Shown here in pieces: positions 1 to 8,990 of a stretch of 64,000 nucleotides of DNA. The first letter of the stretch is position 1, and each line of letters starts with the position of its first letter. Source of the DNA: Terribacillus halophilus. GTDB lineage: Bacteria > Bacillota > Bacilli > Bacillales > Amphibacillaceae. A program made the translations under genes and the position numbers. The notes beneath the pieces were generated by a model. That model was not told where the DNA came from. It saw only the letters and a list, made by a program, of their open reading frames with translations, and made no database searches. The stretch covers positions 62,001-126,000 of the forward strand of contig NZ_FMZB01000007.1 of the NCBI RefSeq assembly GCF_900101385.1, written 5' to 3'.

Positions 1-131
1 GATTGATTAGAAATTCTTTGTTTTGCATCTCTTACCTCAATATACTTATATTTTTATATACGATTTTAGTATCAAATAGATGTATCTTTCATTATCATGA
101 CACTATTGTAACAGAGCAGGGGGAATGTAAA

Positions 132-1040
132 GTGAAAAATAATCAACTGATTGGTACTGCATTAGTACTAATTGGAGCTATCTTTTGGGGTGTTTCAGGG
201 ACGGTTGCCCAATTTTTGTTTCAAACAAAAGGATTCAGCACGGAGTGGCTTACAGTAGTAAGATTGCTTGCTGCCGGAGTTGTCTTATTGTCAATTGCTT
301 TTGTGAAAGATGGCCGAAAAGTATGGGGGGTGTGGAAAAATAAGCACGAAGCAATCAGTCTTATCCTTTTTGGGATCCTGGGAATGCTCGCAGTCCAATA
401 TACATACTTTGCCGCAATTGAACACGGAAATGCAGCGACAGCGACCATACTCCAATATTTGGCGCCAGCAATCATTACTTGTTATTTGGCTGTAAGGTCA
501 AGGCATTTACCATCATTCACAATTGTTCTATCTGTTGTCATTGCGATTATAGGGACATTCCTTCTTGTCACAGGCGGTAACATACAATCTCTTTCCATCT
601 CTGGCTGGGCCGTTTTCTGGGGGGTTGCTTCGGCTTTTGCTTTAAGTTTTTATACGTTGCAGCCTCTAAAGCTGCTTGCTAACTGGGGTGCTAGAATAGT
701 AGTAGGATGGGGGATGCTGATCGGCGGTGTCAGTTTCAGTTTCATCAATCCCCCTTGGGCGATACAGGGAGAGTGGACAATATCCTCAATAGCAGCGGTC
801 ATTTTTGTCATTATTTTTGGTACCGTCATTGCTTTTTATTTTTATTTAGAAAGTACGAAATATATTGAAGCCTCCAAAGTGAGTCTGTTAGCTTCAGTTG
901 AGCCGTTATCTGCAACATTTCTCTCTATTATATGGTTCCATATTCCGTATGGTTTGGCAGAATGGGTAGGCACCATTTTTATTATTGGTACCATTACAAT
1001 CCTTACGGCAGTGAAAGAGAAGGGGAAAGGAAGACTTTGA
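132..1040 (+). CDS. EamA/DMT-family transporter
   Basis: A 302-residue integral membrane protein of the drug/metabolite transporter superfamily. About ten hydrophobic segments form two EamA repeats; the first begins near GAIFWGVSGTVAQF and the second near SGWAVFWGVASAFALS. The frame stays open upstream to the window edge, but GTG at 132 is preferred because a GAGCAGGGGG Shine-Dalgarno lies about 9 bases before it and the upstream residues do not resemble the family. It stands alone and is closed by a hairpin terminator at 1071-1095. Substrate is unknown; members export amino acids or other metabolites. Confidence 0.85.
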   Translation: MKNNQLIGTALVLIGAIFWGVSGTVAQFLFQTKGFSTEWLTVVRLLAAGVVLLSIAFVKDGRKVWGVWKNKHEAISLILFGILGMLAVQYTYFAAIEHGNAATATILQYLAPAIITCYLAVRSRHLPSFTIVLSVVIAIIGTFLLVTGGNIQSLSISGWAVFWGVASAFALSFYTLQPLKLLANWGARIVVGWGMLIGGVSFSFINPPWAIQGEWTISSIAAVIFVIIFGTVIAFYFYLESTKYIEASKVSLLASVEPLSATFLSIIWFHIPYGLAEWVGTIFIIGTITILTAVKEKGKGRL

Positions 1041-1070
1041 ATCGAAGAATCGAATAATATGGAAGCTAAA

Positions 1071-1095
1071 AAGACGCTAGTCAGCGTCTTTTTTA
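1071..1095 (+). terminator. Rho-independent terminator of the EamA gene
   Basis: An 8-bp stem (AAGACGCT / AGCGTCTT) with a 4-base loop is followed by a run of T. It sits 30 bases after the stop codon. Confidence 0.8.
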
Positions 1096-1165
1096 TTGAT
1101 GATTTTATACAAGGCTTGCGAACAAGGCTCGATCTCGTGAAATCTATCGGATTACACATGATATG

Positions 1166-2380
1166 TTAAGAATGGGATGCTTTCTTCGTGTTTGGAGGAA
1201 TACGATGTTTAACAATTGGAGCTAAGAAATATACAGCGACCACTACAAGAAGCACCGTACTCATTGCATTCAGCAGTCCAATTGCATCTCCTAACATACC
1301 TAGTAGCGGGGGACCAACTAAAAAGGCCAAATAGCCGATGATGGAAACAGCTCCGACTCTTTGTGCGGAGTCAATAGGGTCATCACCAGCTGCTGATAAG
1401 CCGAGAGGGAATCCAATGGAAGCGCCAATACCCCATAAAAACACACCTAACACTCCTATAGGTAAATTAGGTGCAAAGATCAATACGCCAACACCAATTG
1501 CAGCAAAAATTGCAGCGTACCTCAGAACTGTAACACGCCCGAACCGATCCAAGAAAAATCCGGCACTTATCCTGGCAACCAGCATAGCACTTAGAAAAAC
1601 GACATAGACAAGCGTACCAGATTGAGCCCCCACAGCGAACCCATCAACTATAGCAAGCGGCAGCCACTCATTGGCCGATCCTTCTGCAAAAGCCATGCCT
1701 AACACTATCAATCCAATTAAAATAGTACGCTTTTCTTTCCACACATTTGATTTATATTCCCCATCAGCTTTTTCCGTCTCTTTTATGGCTTTTCCGTTTC
1801 CGTTGGGGATTTTATTGATAAAAGCACCTATTAAAATGAGTGATATGAATACAATACCGATTAAATGATATAAAGTGGAAATACCAAGTCCTAGTGTCAG
1901 ATAACCCAAACCTGCACCAATCAACGTTCCTGCACTGAAACAACCATGCAATGCGGGTAAGAGGGTTTTTGAGGCGGCTTGCTCTAACAATGCACCATCA
2001 ACATTTATGGCGACTTCTCCCATTCCGTACCCCAGACCGAATAGGACCAATGATAGAAAGATTAAAAAGGGTACCGGGAAAAACGAAGCGTTAATGCCTA
2101 TTAAAGAAAGGCCAAGTATGATGAAGATCAAGCAAATCAATATAACAGGACGGGTCCCCAGTTTGGCAATTACCTTATTTGCGATCAGTAGTCCAACAAT
2201 GGAACCACATGCCAAACCAAATATAATCCAACCCATTAAAGAGGTAGATGCCTCAAGTGTATTGCGAATATCCGGAGTTCTTGAAATCCATGTAGAAAAA
2301 GATAGCCCAGGCAGACTAAAAAGAACAAAAAGAGCATATTTCCACTTTCGTAAATCATGAAATGATAAAGAATTATCCAA
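1166..2380 (-). CDS. MFS transporter, YbjJ-like
   Basis: A 404-residue major facilitator protein with about twelve hydrophobic segments. The N-terminal LPGLSFSTWISRTPDIR and the later GEVAINVDGALLEQ resemble the E. coli YbjJ subgroup. The start is TTG at 2380, chosen for the AGGAGGAGG Shine-Dalgarno about seven bases upstream. It is monocistronic, faces the EamA gene tail to tail, and its substrate is unknown. The 120 bases between the two stop codons contain the EamA terminator only. Confidence 0.85.
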   Translation of the reverse strand: MDNSLSFHDLRKWKYALFVLFSLPGLSFSTWISRTPDIRNTLEASTSLMGWIIFGLACGSIVGLLIANKVIAKLGTRPVILICLIFIILGLSLIGINASFFPVPFLIFLSLVLFGLGYGMGEVAINVDGALLEQAASKTLLPALHGCFSAGTLIGAGLGYLTLGLGISTLYHLIGIVFISLILIGAFINKIPNGNGKAIKETEKADGEYKSNVWKEKRTILIGLIVLGMAFAEGSANEWLPLAIVDGFAVGAQSGTLVYVVFLSAMLVARISAGFFLDRFGRVTVLRYAAIFAAIGVGVLIFAPNLPIGVLGVFLWGIGASIGFPLGLSAAGDDPIDSAQRVGAVSIIGYLAFLVGPPLLGMLGDAIGLLNAMSTVLLVVVAVYFLAPIVKHRIPPNTKKASHS

Positions 2381-2606
2381 AATATCCTCCTCCTATCTGA
2401 TAAACCAACACTTTTTACATGACGTCTAAATAGAGTTCAAGATTTTACGGAATATAACCTCTGTCAACGACTAATTTTTTCTTATCTAACCTGAAAAGAA
2501 TTTGTGTATTCTTTCTGTTTAGTAAAAGGCAAAGTCTGTTTTTTAAACCGATTCTGTTATAGGGATAATTTAGGTGAACATACTATTTTGTACTCAGCTT
2601 ATAATA

Positions 2607-2636
2607 AAAGCTACTCCGTAAGAGAGTAGCTTTTTG
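2607..2636 (-). terminator. Terminator of the aldo/keto reductase gene
   Basis: A 7-bp stem GCTACTC/GAGTAGC with a 7-base loop is flanked by A and T runs, so it can act in both directions. It lies just after the stop of the minus-strand gene at 2649. Confidence 0.7.
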
Positions 2637-2648
2637 GTAATGTTGTTT

Positions 2649-3629
2649 TTAGTTTGGTCCGACTACACCATGAGGAACGTACGGTTCTTCCAGATATGTC
2701 ATTTCTTCATCTGTCAGCTTTACGGATAAAGAACCTACGGCATCTTCCAGATGAGAAATCTTTGTCGCTCCTATGATGGGAGATGTAACTGTTTCTTTCG
2801 CCAGCAGCCAGGCAAGTGCAATATGGATATGTGGTATTCCACGTTTTTCTGCAATTTCGGCTACCCGTTCGACAACAAAGCGGTCGGCATCAGCAGTTTT
2901 ATCGTATTTGGATTTTTGAATTTGATCTGTTTTGGAACGCAGAGTTGTTTCGGACCAATCACGTGTTAGTCTTCCAGAAGCAAGGGGACTGTACGGAGTC
3001 ACACCGATTTTTTCTTCTTTGCAAAGAGGAAGCATTTCCCGCTCTTCTTCGCGGTAAATGAGGTTGTAATGATTCTGCATCGATACAAAGCGTGTCCAGT
3101 TATGTTTCTCTGCTACATGCAATGCTTTTTGGAATTGCCAAGCGTACATGGCAGAGGCCCCGATATATCTAGCTTTTCCGGCTTTCACCACATCGTGCAA
3201 TGCTTCCATCGTCTCTTCGATCGGGGTGTTATAATCCCAGCGATGGATGATATATAGGTCGATATAATCTGTACCCAGTCTCTTCAGGCTTTTATCAATC
3301 TCACTCATGATGGCTTTGCGAGAAAGACCTGCACCATTTGGGCCTTCATGCATGCGCCCATGGATTTTGGTCGCCAGCACTATTTCGTCACGATTTGCAT
3401 AATCCTTTAAGGCGCGCCCAAGGAATTCTTCACTGGTTCCCATTGAATACACATTTGCCGTATCAAAAAAATTGATTCCGAGATCCAGTGCTTTTTTTAT
3501 GATGGAACGACTTTGTTCCTCGTCAAGTACCCATTGATGTATCCATTTTTCAGCATCACCAAAACTCATGCATCCAAGACTGAATCTGGATACATCCAAA
3601 CCTGTATTCCCTAGTTTTGTATATTCCAT
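2649..3629 (-). CDS. Aldo/keto reductase
   Basis: A 326-residue NADP(H)-dependent oxidoreductase of the aldo/keto reductase superfamily (TIM barrel, cytosolic). The catalytic tetrad is visible: Asp56 and Tyr61 in FFDTANVYS, Lys88 in LATKIHG and His129 in LYIIHRWD. The cofactor-binding end is IIGATKISHLEDAV. Length and layout match the YajO/YhdN-like group acting on small aldehydes or ketones. The ATG has a GAGGAGGAC Shine-Dalgarno. It stands alone; physiological substrate is not evident. Confidence 0.9.
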   Translation of the reverse strand: MEYTKLGNTGLDVSRFSLGCMSFGDAEKWIHQWVLDEEQSRSIIKKALDLGINFFDTANVYSMGTSEEFLGRALKDYANRDEIVLATKIHGRMHEGPNGAGLSRKAIMSEIDKSLKRLGTDYIDLYIIHRWDYNTPIEETMEALHDVVKAGKARYIGASAMYAWQFQKALHVAEKHNWTRFVSMQNHYNLIYREEEREMLPLCKEEKIGVTPYSPLASGRLTRDWSETTLRSKTDQIQKSKYDKTADADRFVVERVAEIAEKRGIPHIHIALAWLLAKETVTSPIIGATKISHLEDAVGSLSVKLTDEEMTYLEEPYVPHGVVGPN

Positions 3630-3873
3630 TTATATAGTCCTCCTCTTAGCAAAGCTGCTCATGTAACCCCTTTCATTATGTCACAAACTTTTGATTAACC
3701 ATAAACACAATCATATCAAGTTTGTGCCTAATCCTCTCAAAGCTCTTTTAACTAATAAAATTTGTTTAATAGAACTGCATATTTAATTCTTTTCCTAAAT
3801 AGTGATATACGGCAGGAAATTAAATCTACTTCCTTGATATGGGATTGTTTATTAAAAATGAAGGAGCTGCATA

Positions 3874-4421
3874 ATGAAAAAACACTGTATTTAATGAGAC
3901 ATGGACAAACATTATTCAACAAAAGAAAAAAAGTTCAAGGCTGGTGTGATTCACCACTGACAGCATTAGGTATCAAACAAGCCAAAGCTGCCGCCAACAA
4001 GGAACATAATATTGTGTTTGATTAAGCCTTTAGTTCGACTTCGGAAAGAGCGAGTGACACTTTGGAAATTGTGACTGATATGCCATACACGAGATTGAAA
4101 GGATTAAAAGAATGGAATTTCGGTACTTTTGAAAGAGAATCCACCACTTCCTTATGATGATTTCTTTGTTAAATATGGTGGTGAAGATCAGGAAGCATTA
4201 CAAGAAAGAATGGCAGCTACGTACAAAAAATCATGGATGGAGATAACAAAGTCGTCTTAGCTGTATCTCATGGGGCAGCTTGTAGAAACTTTAGGTATTG
4301 GGAGCATACAAGTTCCATCGAACAGCAGGAACGCATTGGAAATTGCTGCATCCTGAAATTTGAATAGGAGAACAAAGAATTTAAGCTGGTTGATATAGTT
4401 AATCATGATTCAATGAGTTAA
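3874..4421 (+). pseudogene. Decayed histidine phosphatase (phosphoglycerate mutase-like)
   Basis: The remains of a histidine phosphatase superfamily gene. AAGGAG at 3861 precedes ATG 3874, but that frame stops after six codons; one extra A in the A-run would restore MKKTLYLMRHGQT, which carries the catalytic RHG motif and now lies in another frame. An in-frame TAA follows at 4023-4025, although homology continues (AFSSTSERASDTLE). Further frame changes occur near 4140 and in another A-run near 4230, after which DNKVVLAVSHGAACRNF supplies the second catalytic histidine region. A TAG cuts the last part. At least four lesions make function very unlikely. Confidence 0.8.
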
Positions 4422-4466
4422 GGGATGGAGTTTCAGTAGTTTCTTAGATTATGCCAACAAACTCCG

Positions 4467-4490
4467 GGCACTCTTATGAGTGTCTTTTTC
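4467..4490 (+). terminator. Terminator after the phosphatase pseudogene
   Basis: A 7-bp stem (GGCACTC / GAGTGTC, one G-T pair) with a TTAT loop is followed by five T. It still separates the pseudogene from the downstream catabolic cluster. Confidence 0.65.
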
Positions 4491-4566
4491 GTTTATTAGA
4501 GGAGATAAAGTATTCGTTTACTGTTAAAATGATTGTATCCAAATTGATTTAAGTAGGTGGAAAACA

Positions 4567-5415
4567 TTGGCTGATCTCGTTCAAAAACTTCAATCAAATG
4601 CATTCAATTTGACGGATGCGCAACGGAGAATTGCAGAATATGTCATTCAGAACCCTATGGATGTTGCGTTTCTGACAGTGGATAAACTTGCTACAATGGT
4701 AGGGACAAGTACAGCAACGATCATGAGGTTTTCTGCAGCTGTAGGTTATTCGGGATTTTCGGAGCTGCAAAAAGAGCTCCAAGCGTCCATGAAGCACAAG
4801 GCAGCACCGCAAACAAGACTGGAAGCAAACTTAAAAAGCACAACTAAAAGTGAACTCATGCATCAGCATGTGGAGCAGCAGTACAATAATATTCAGTCAT
4901 CATTGGATAGCATCTCGGCCGAGACTTTACAAGAAATAATAAAATTAATCGCTGAATCAGATCAGATACTATGTACGAGTGTACGGAGCGGTAGACCTGT
5001 AGGGGAATATCTTTCACTGGGGATAAATCGGATTTTGGGAAACAGCCGTTATTTCAATGCCGATACGACGGATTGGGTAGAGGATGCCGTTACATTTCAT
5101 GCATCCGATTTGGTCATTGCAGTCAGTTATCCGAGATATGCCAAACGTATCAGTCAGCTTTTACAAGTAGCAAAAGCAGCTGAAACGAAGATAATCCTGA
5201 TAACGGACAGCTACACATCACCAGTATCAAAATATGCAGATTACATATTGCCTTGCCCTTCACCAAGTATCGGATCACATAATTCCATTGTGTCGGCAAT
5301 CTTGATTGCTGACTACATTTTAAGCGCCTTGGCAATTAATTATCCGGAGCGTACCAAACCTCGATTAGATAAAATTAACTCCATTCTTACGGAGATGAGC
5401 TATCACACGAAATAA
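4567..5415 (+). CDS. MurR/RpiR-family transcriptional regulator
   Basis: A 282-residue sugar-responsive regulator. Residues 1-77 form the RpiR helix-turn-helix (LTDAQRRIAEYVIQNP, then TVDKLATMVGTSTATIMRFSAAVGYSGFSELQKEL); residues about 125-260 are a SIS domain expected to bind a phosphosugar or related acid. The start is TTG, with AGGTGG about seven bases upstream. It lies directly ahead of the aldolase-dehydrogenase-permease genes and so probably controls them. A strong hairpin overlaps its stop, so it may be a separate transcript. Confidence 0.88.
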   Translation: MADLVQKLQSNAFNLTDAQRRIAEYVIQNPMDVAFLTVDKLATMVGTSTATIMRFSAAVGYSGFSELQKELQASMKHKAAPQTRLEANLKSTTKSELMHQHVEQQYNNIQSSLDSISAETLQEIIKLIAESDQILCTSVRSGRPVGEYLSLGINRILGNSRYFNADTTDWVEDAVTFHASDLVIAVSYPRYAKRISQLLQVAKAAETKIILITDSYTSPVSKYADYILPCPSPSIGSHNSIVSAILIADYILSALAINYPERTKPRLDKINSILTEMSYHTK

Positions 5416-5435
5416 AATGTGATGGCTCATTTTTT
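5397..5435 (+). terminator. Terminator overlapping the rpiR-type stop codon
   Basis: GAGCTATCAC and GTGATGGCTC form a 10-bp stem with one G-T pair, followed by ATTTTTTAA. The stem begins inside the last codons of the regulator. Confidence 0.8.
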
Positions 5436-5445
5436 AATTTATCAA

Positions 5446-5461
5446 TGAAAGCGCTTTACAA
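5446..5461 (+). promoter_or_regulatory. Possible CcpA cre site
   Basis: TGAAAGCGCTTTACA has the AAAGCGCTTT palindromic core of a catabolite-responsive element, but one base more than the consensus in its right half. It lies about 100 bases before the aldolase gene, a sensible place for carbon catabolite control. This is inference from the motif only. Confidence 0.4.
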
Positions 5462-5561
5462 CGTTATGAAGCAATGGTATCATCTCCTCAACGAGGTTAT
5501 ATTTATTACCTATATGTAGTATCGTTGTAATATTCATTACTTATAAGGGGTGAGTCACAAC

Positions 5562-6227
5562 ATGAAGGAAGTTTCGTTGCTGCCTAATGAAGTAATCGAA
5601 ATGGCCAAAAATTTAAGTTCTACGCTGCTTGCCGATGTAATGGGATGCACGGGTGCGATGGATTACCGGATCAAACCTGTAAGCTCCGGGATGGAAATCG
5701 TAGGTACAGCTATGACAGTGAGTCTGAGGCCGGGAGATAATTTAATTCTCCACCAAGCCATCTATTCAGCCAAGAAAGGCCATGTACTTGTAGTTGATGG
5801 AAAGGGACACACAAATAATGCCTACTTAGGAGAGCTGATGGCCGGTTCGGCTCAAGCAATTGGTGTGGAAGGTATAGTGATTGATGGTCTTGTCAGGGAT
5901 AAAAAAGCACTGGAAGAATTAAAATTCCCCATTTACAGTAAGGGTTTTAATCCGAATGGACCTTTTAAAGATGGTCCGGGTGAAGTGAATGAAATCATCT
6001 CTTGCGGTGGTGTTCGTGTTGCGCCTGGTGATTTAGTTGTAGCTGATGATGATGGTGTAGTTGTCGTTCCGATTGACCAAATAGACGAAGTACTCCATAA
6101 AGCTTTGGAAAAATTGAAGTATGAAGAAAAGAGATTGGAAACAATTGCGCAATACTCATCTCAGGAAAGTCCTGATCCAATGTCCTTGGCGCCAAAATGG
6201 TTGGAAAGCAAAATGAAACAGTACTAA
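5562..6227 (+). CDS. RraA-like aldolase/decarboxylase family protein
   Basis: A 221-residue member of the RraA / HMG-CHA aldolase family, class II metal-dependent enzymes that cleave 4-hydroxy-2-oxo acids or decarboxylate oxaloacetate. The family GLVRD motif (substrate Arg and metal-shell Asp) is seen after EGIVIDG, and the C-terminal GDLVVADDDGVVVVP strand is typical. ATG 5562 is taken because the GTG at 5550 lies within the AAGGGGTG Shine-Dalgarno. It starts a run with a dehydrogenase (18 bases on) and a permease, suggesting uptake and breakdown of a sugar acid or oxo acid. The substrate cannot be read from sequence. Confidence 0.82.
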   Translation: MKEVSLLPNEVIEMAKNLSSTLLADVMGCTGAMDYRIKPVSSGMEIVGTAMTVSLRPGDNLILHQAIYSAKKGHVLVVDGKGHTNNAYLGELMAGSAQAIGVEGIVIDGLVRDKKALEELKFPIYSKGFNPNGPFKDGPGEVNEIISCGGVRVAPGDLVVADDDGVVVVPIDQIDEVLHKALEKLKYEEKRLETIAQYSSQESPDPMSLAPKWLESKMKQY

Positions 6228-6245
6228 GAATAGGGGGTGAACGAT

Positions 6246-7139
6246 ATGAAATTAGGGTTTATCGGGTTTGGAGAAGCAGCGTATGAGATGGCCTTTGGAT
6301 TGAATGCAGAAGGTGTTGATCAAATTTATGCATTTGATGCTCTTTTAGATGATCCAAACTTCTCTGATCGTATAAGAGAGAGAGCAAACAAAGCAAATGT
6401 TGAATTATTGGAAAGTGCTGGTGAAGTTGCAGCGGTTTGCAGTGTTGTTATCGCTGCAGTTCCTGCCAATAAGACCTTGGAAGTTGCACAATCACTAGCA
6501 GGCAGCTTAGAGAAAGATTTGGTTTATGTGGATGTATCAGCCGCTACTCCAAAAATAAAGAAACAAGCTGCCAGTGTAGTAGAGGATGGGGGAGCTTTGT
6601 TTGTCGATGCGGCAATGCTGGGACCATTACCTGTTTATCAGCACAAGGTACCGATTTCTGCAAGTGGAAGTGGAACGGATGGATTTATGAAAAACGTAGC
6701 GGATTACGGCATGCAAATCACCAAAATAAGCGACAATCCTGGCGATGCGTCAGCACTCAAGCTGATCAGAAGTATTTATATGAAAGGTGTCGTTGGTTTA
6801 ATGGTTGAGTTTTTGGAAGCTGCCAAGAAGTATGGAGTGGAAGAAGAAGCCATCCGTTCAATCGATGAGACGATGAACAGCAAGACCTTTGTGGAAACAA
6901 TGAACCGGTTAGTGACGGGAAGTGCACTTCACGCCAACAGGCGTGCGGTGGAATTGGGAGGTTCCATAGAGATGCTGCAAGAATCCAATCTGGATGCAAG
7001 TATTTCGATTGCTGCAAAGGAAAAATTGGAACGTCTTGCCGAATTGAATATCTCGGAAAAATTTAAAGGAAGCAAGCCAGATACGTGGGAAGAGGTCCTC
7101 GAACTGCTGATGGAAGAAAAAGAAGTATCTCGCACCTGA
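6246..7139 (+). CDS. NAD(P)-dependent dehydrogenase, 3-hydroxyisobutyrate-type with DUF1932
   Basis: A 297-residue beta-hydroxyacid dehydrogenase. The Rossmann motif GFIGFGEAAYEM lies at the N terminus, and VDAAMLGPLPVYQHKVPISASG corresponds to the substrate-binding stretch. The all-helical C-terminal half, with LKLIRSIYMKGVVGLMVEFLEAAKKYG, matches the DUF1932 domain that replaces the usual C-terminal domain in this group. Start is ATG 6246, with GGGGGTG seven bases before; the upstream GTG lies within that signal. It sits between the RraA-like enzyme and the permease, so it probably oxidises or reduces a hydroxy acid of the same pathway. Confidence 0.85.
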   Translation: MKLGFIGFGEAAYEMAFGLNAEGVDQIYAFDALLDDPNFSDRIRERANKANVELLESAGEVAAVCSVVIAAVPANKTLEVAQSLAGSLEKDLVYVDVSAATPKIKKQAASVVEDGGALFVDAAMLGPLPVYQHKVPISASGSGTDGFMKNVADYGMQITKISDNPGDASALKLIRSIYMKGVVGLMVEFLEAAKKYGVEEEAIRSIDETMNSKTFVETMNRLVTGSALHANRRAVELGGSIEMLQESNLDASISIAAKEKLERLAELNISEKFKGSKPDTWEEVLELLMEEKEVSRT

Positions 7140-7187
7140 TTTGTAAGCGTTTTATTTAAAGGCCGAGCTGAAGTGGAGGGAGATTGA

Positions 7188-8531
7188 ATGACTGGTTTTA
7201 TCGCGCTTGTAGTGTTTATAGCGGTCATTATTATCTGGAATGTAGTAGTGAAGCGGAATATGGGAGAAGCAATGTTGCTTGGTTTCGTTGCCACGGTATT
7301 ATTTGGTGGAACGGAAGCCCCGAGATTATTTTGGGAAGGTTTGGTTTTTGCTTCCACTTATGAAGTATTATATGCGGCCGTTGCCTTTGTTTTCATGGCT
7401 TTTTTAGTGGATAAGCTCAATTTGATCCAAGCCCTTCTGCGTATACTCAATTCACTTATCGGAAAGCTGCCAGGTGGTGCAGCCTACATGAGTACGGTTG
7501 GCTCAGCTATTCTTGGAGCCCTATCTGGTTCTAATTCAGCCAATACAGCCACCACTGGATCGATCACAGCCCAGTGGATGATCAAATCTGGCTGGAGCCG
7601 TGAAACAACAGCGACAATCCTGGCTGGAAATGGTGGTTTGGGGGCCGCATTGCCACCGAACTCCTCCATGTTCATCATGCTTGGATTTGCACCGGTCGGG
7701 GCTGTAGTTGCAGAGGGTGACCTTTACATCGCTCTTTTGATTGGTGGAGCTTACCAGGTCTTGTACCGGCTTATATTGGTATTCATGCTTGTTAAGAAGA
7801 ACGGTATCAAAGCCCTTCCATCAGAGGATCTGGTCGGTTTCAGGGAAGCTGTTAAGCAGGGCTGGAAGTCCATCTTCATATTCGCCGGTGCCTTGATTCC
7901 GATTCTTGTCACAGTAGGACCGGTTGCAGAAGCTTTGACGAATAATCCTAATATCGGACCAGAAGCAATGGACGCAATTTCATTGATTACTTGGATACCT
8001 ATCCTGATTATGATCATCAGTTTGATTATCGGCTGGAAAAGAACACCTGGATCCCTGGCGCATTGGTCTAAGATGCTGTCATCTGCCATCCCGCAGTTTA
8101 CAACTATCGGTGCGCTAATGTTGTTTGCTGTGGCTGCGAGCGAAGTACTTTCACAATTAGGGCTTGCAGATGATCTTAGCCATATTACTTCTTCACTTGA
8201 TGTCCCCAAATGGCTGATGGTACTGATGGTTGGAATATTGGTGACATTGGTAGCTGGACCGCTATCGTCCACGGCGACACTCACAGCAGTTGGTTTGGTA
8301 TCCTTCTCGGCCTTAACCTCTGCTGGTGTAGACCCAATCGTAGCTGTGGTGGCAATACTGGCATTCTCGTCAACCGAAGGAGCTTCACCACCTGCATCGG
8401 GTTCAATATTCATTGCTTCCGGATTGGCAGGAGCAAGACCGGAAAAAACGTTCATGCCGCTTATTGCTTATTATATGCTTCCAATCGTAGCGATCGGCTG
8501 GTTGATTGGAATGGAGATACTACCTGTATAA
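7188..8531 (+). CDS. DctM-like (TRAP large permease type) transporter
   Basis: A 447-residue membrane protein with about twelve hydrophobic segments. The paired conserved loops GALSGSNSANTATTGSI and GNGGLGAALPPNSSMF in the first half, and PLSSTATLTAVGLVS with EGASPPASGS in the second, are the hallmark of TRAP DctM and related ion-transporter superfamily permeases. ATG follows GGAGGGAGATTG. It comes 48 bases after the dehydrogenase, and that gap contains TGTAAGCGTTTTAT, a weak cre-like sequence. No DctP solute-binding protein gene is nearby, so it may work without one. Confidence 0.75.
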   Translation: MTGFIALVVFIAVIIIWNVVVKRNMGEAMLLGFVATVLFGGTEAPRLFWEGLVFASTYEVLYAAVAFVFMAFLVDKLNLIQALLRILNSLIGKLPGGAAYMSTVGSAILGALSGSNSANTATTGSITAQWMIKSGWSRETTATILAGNGGLGAALPPNSSMFIMLGFAPVGAVVAEGDLYIALLIGGAYQVLYRLILVFMLVKKNGIKALPSEDLVGFREAVKQGWKSIFIFAGALIPILVTVGPVAEALTNNPNIGPEAMDAISLITWIPILIMIISLIIGWKRTPGSLAHWSKMLSSAIPQFTTIGALMLFAVAASEVLSQLGLADDLSHITSSLDVPKWLMVLMVGILVTLVAGPLSSTATLTAVGLVSFSALTSAGVDPIVAVVAILAFSSTEGASPPASGSIFIASGLAGARPEKTFMPLIAYYMLPIVAIGWLIGMEILPV

Positions 8532-8551
8532 ATGAAGGGGAGTCGATATTT

Positions 8552-8803
8552 ATGCGGAAAATCGCGGAGATTTTGTTTAAAGTATTGCTTGTAGCTTTCC
8601 TGACTTGCGGCACTTTACTCGTGGTGGGCCAGATGATAGGCATAATACTGCAAAAGGGAGATCTTATCATCCAAAGTGCTGAATGGTTTAAAAATCCCAC
8701 CATTATTCTGAGTGCATTATTCAGTCTTGTGGGCTTTTCCTTGAATTACTTGCCAGAAAAGAAAGAAGTGAATGAACAAGATAATAGTATGTATGGAGGT
8801 TAA
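8552..8803 (+). CDS. Small two-helix membrane protein, putative permease partner
   Basis: An 83-residue protein with two hydrophobic segments (about 7-32 and 47-65) and a charged tail. AAGGGGAG lies about ten bases before ATG 8552, and the gene follows the DctM-like permease by 20 bases. The position is that of a TRAP small subunit (DctQ), but DctQ proteins normally have four helices and about 160 residues. I do not recognise the family; a partner role is inferred from context. Confidence 0.6.
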   Translation: MRKIAEILFKVLLVAFLTCGTLLVVGQMIGIILQKGDLIIQSAEWFKNPTIILSALFSLVGFSLNYLPEKKEVNEQDNSMYGG

Positions 8804-8990
8804 TACAAATACTAATTGCTTTGTAAGTAAGTTTATTGGCTGGCATGAGTCCGGTACAATACCGTCTTCACACCAGCCAACTGGCTATTTAACATTGAAC
8901 TCTAACCTTTAGGATGCACATCAATAATGTTCAGTCTTTTTGTACATTCGTTCCTACCCACTTTTATACATTCTAACACTGGCGACAACT
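8804..8990. other. Intergenic stretch without a recognised gene
   Basis: No supported ORF. GGCTGG and CCAGCC (8838-8843 and 8873-8878) could pair but no T run follows, so it is not called a terminator. It separates two convergent genes. Confidence 0.4.

Noticed and set aside
7143-7158. TGTAAGCGTTTTAT as a second cre site
   Set aside because: The right half deviates from the consensus and it lies between genes of one operon; too weak to list as a feature.
7751-8455. 234-codon minus-strand frame opposite the DctM-like permease
   Set aside because: It is an antisense shadow of a strongly supported membrane protein gene.
8838-8878. GGCTGG/CCAGCC inverted repeat as terminator
   Set aside because: The stem is short, the loop is about 29 bases and no T run follows.
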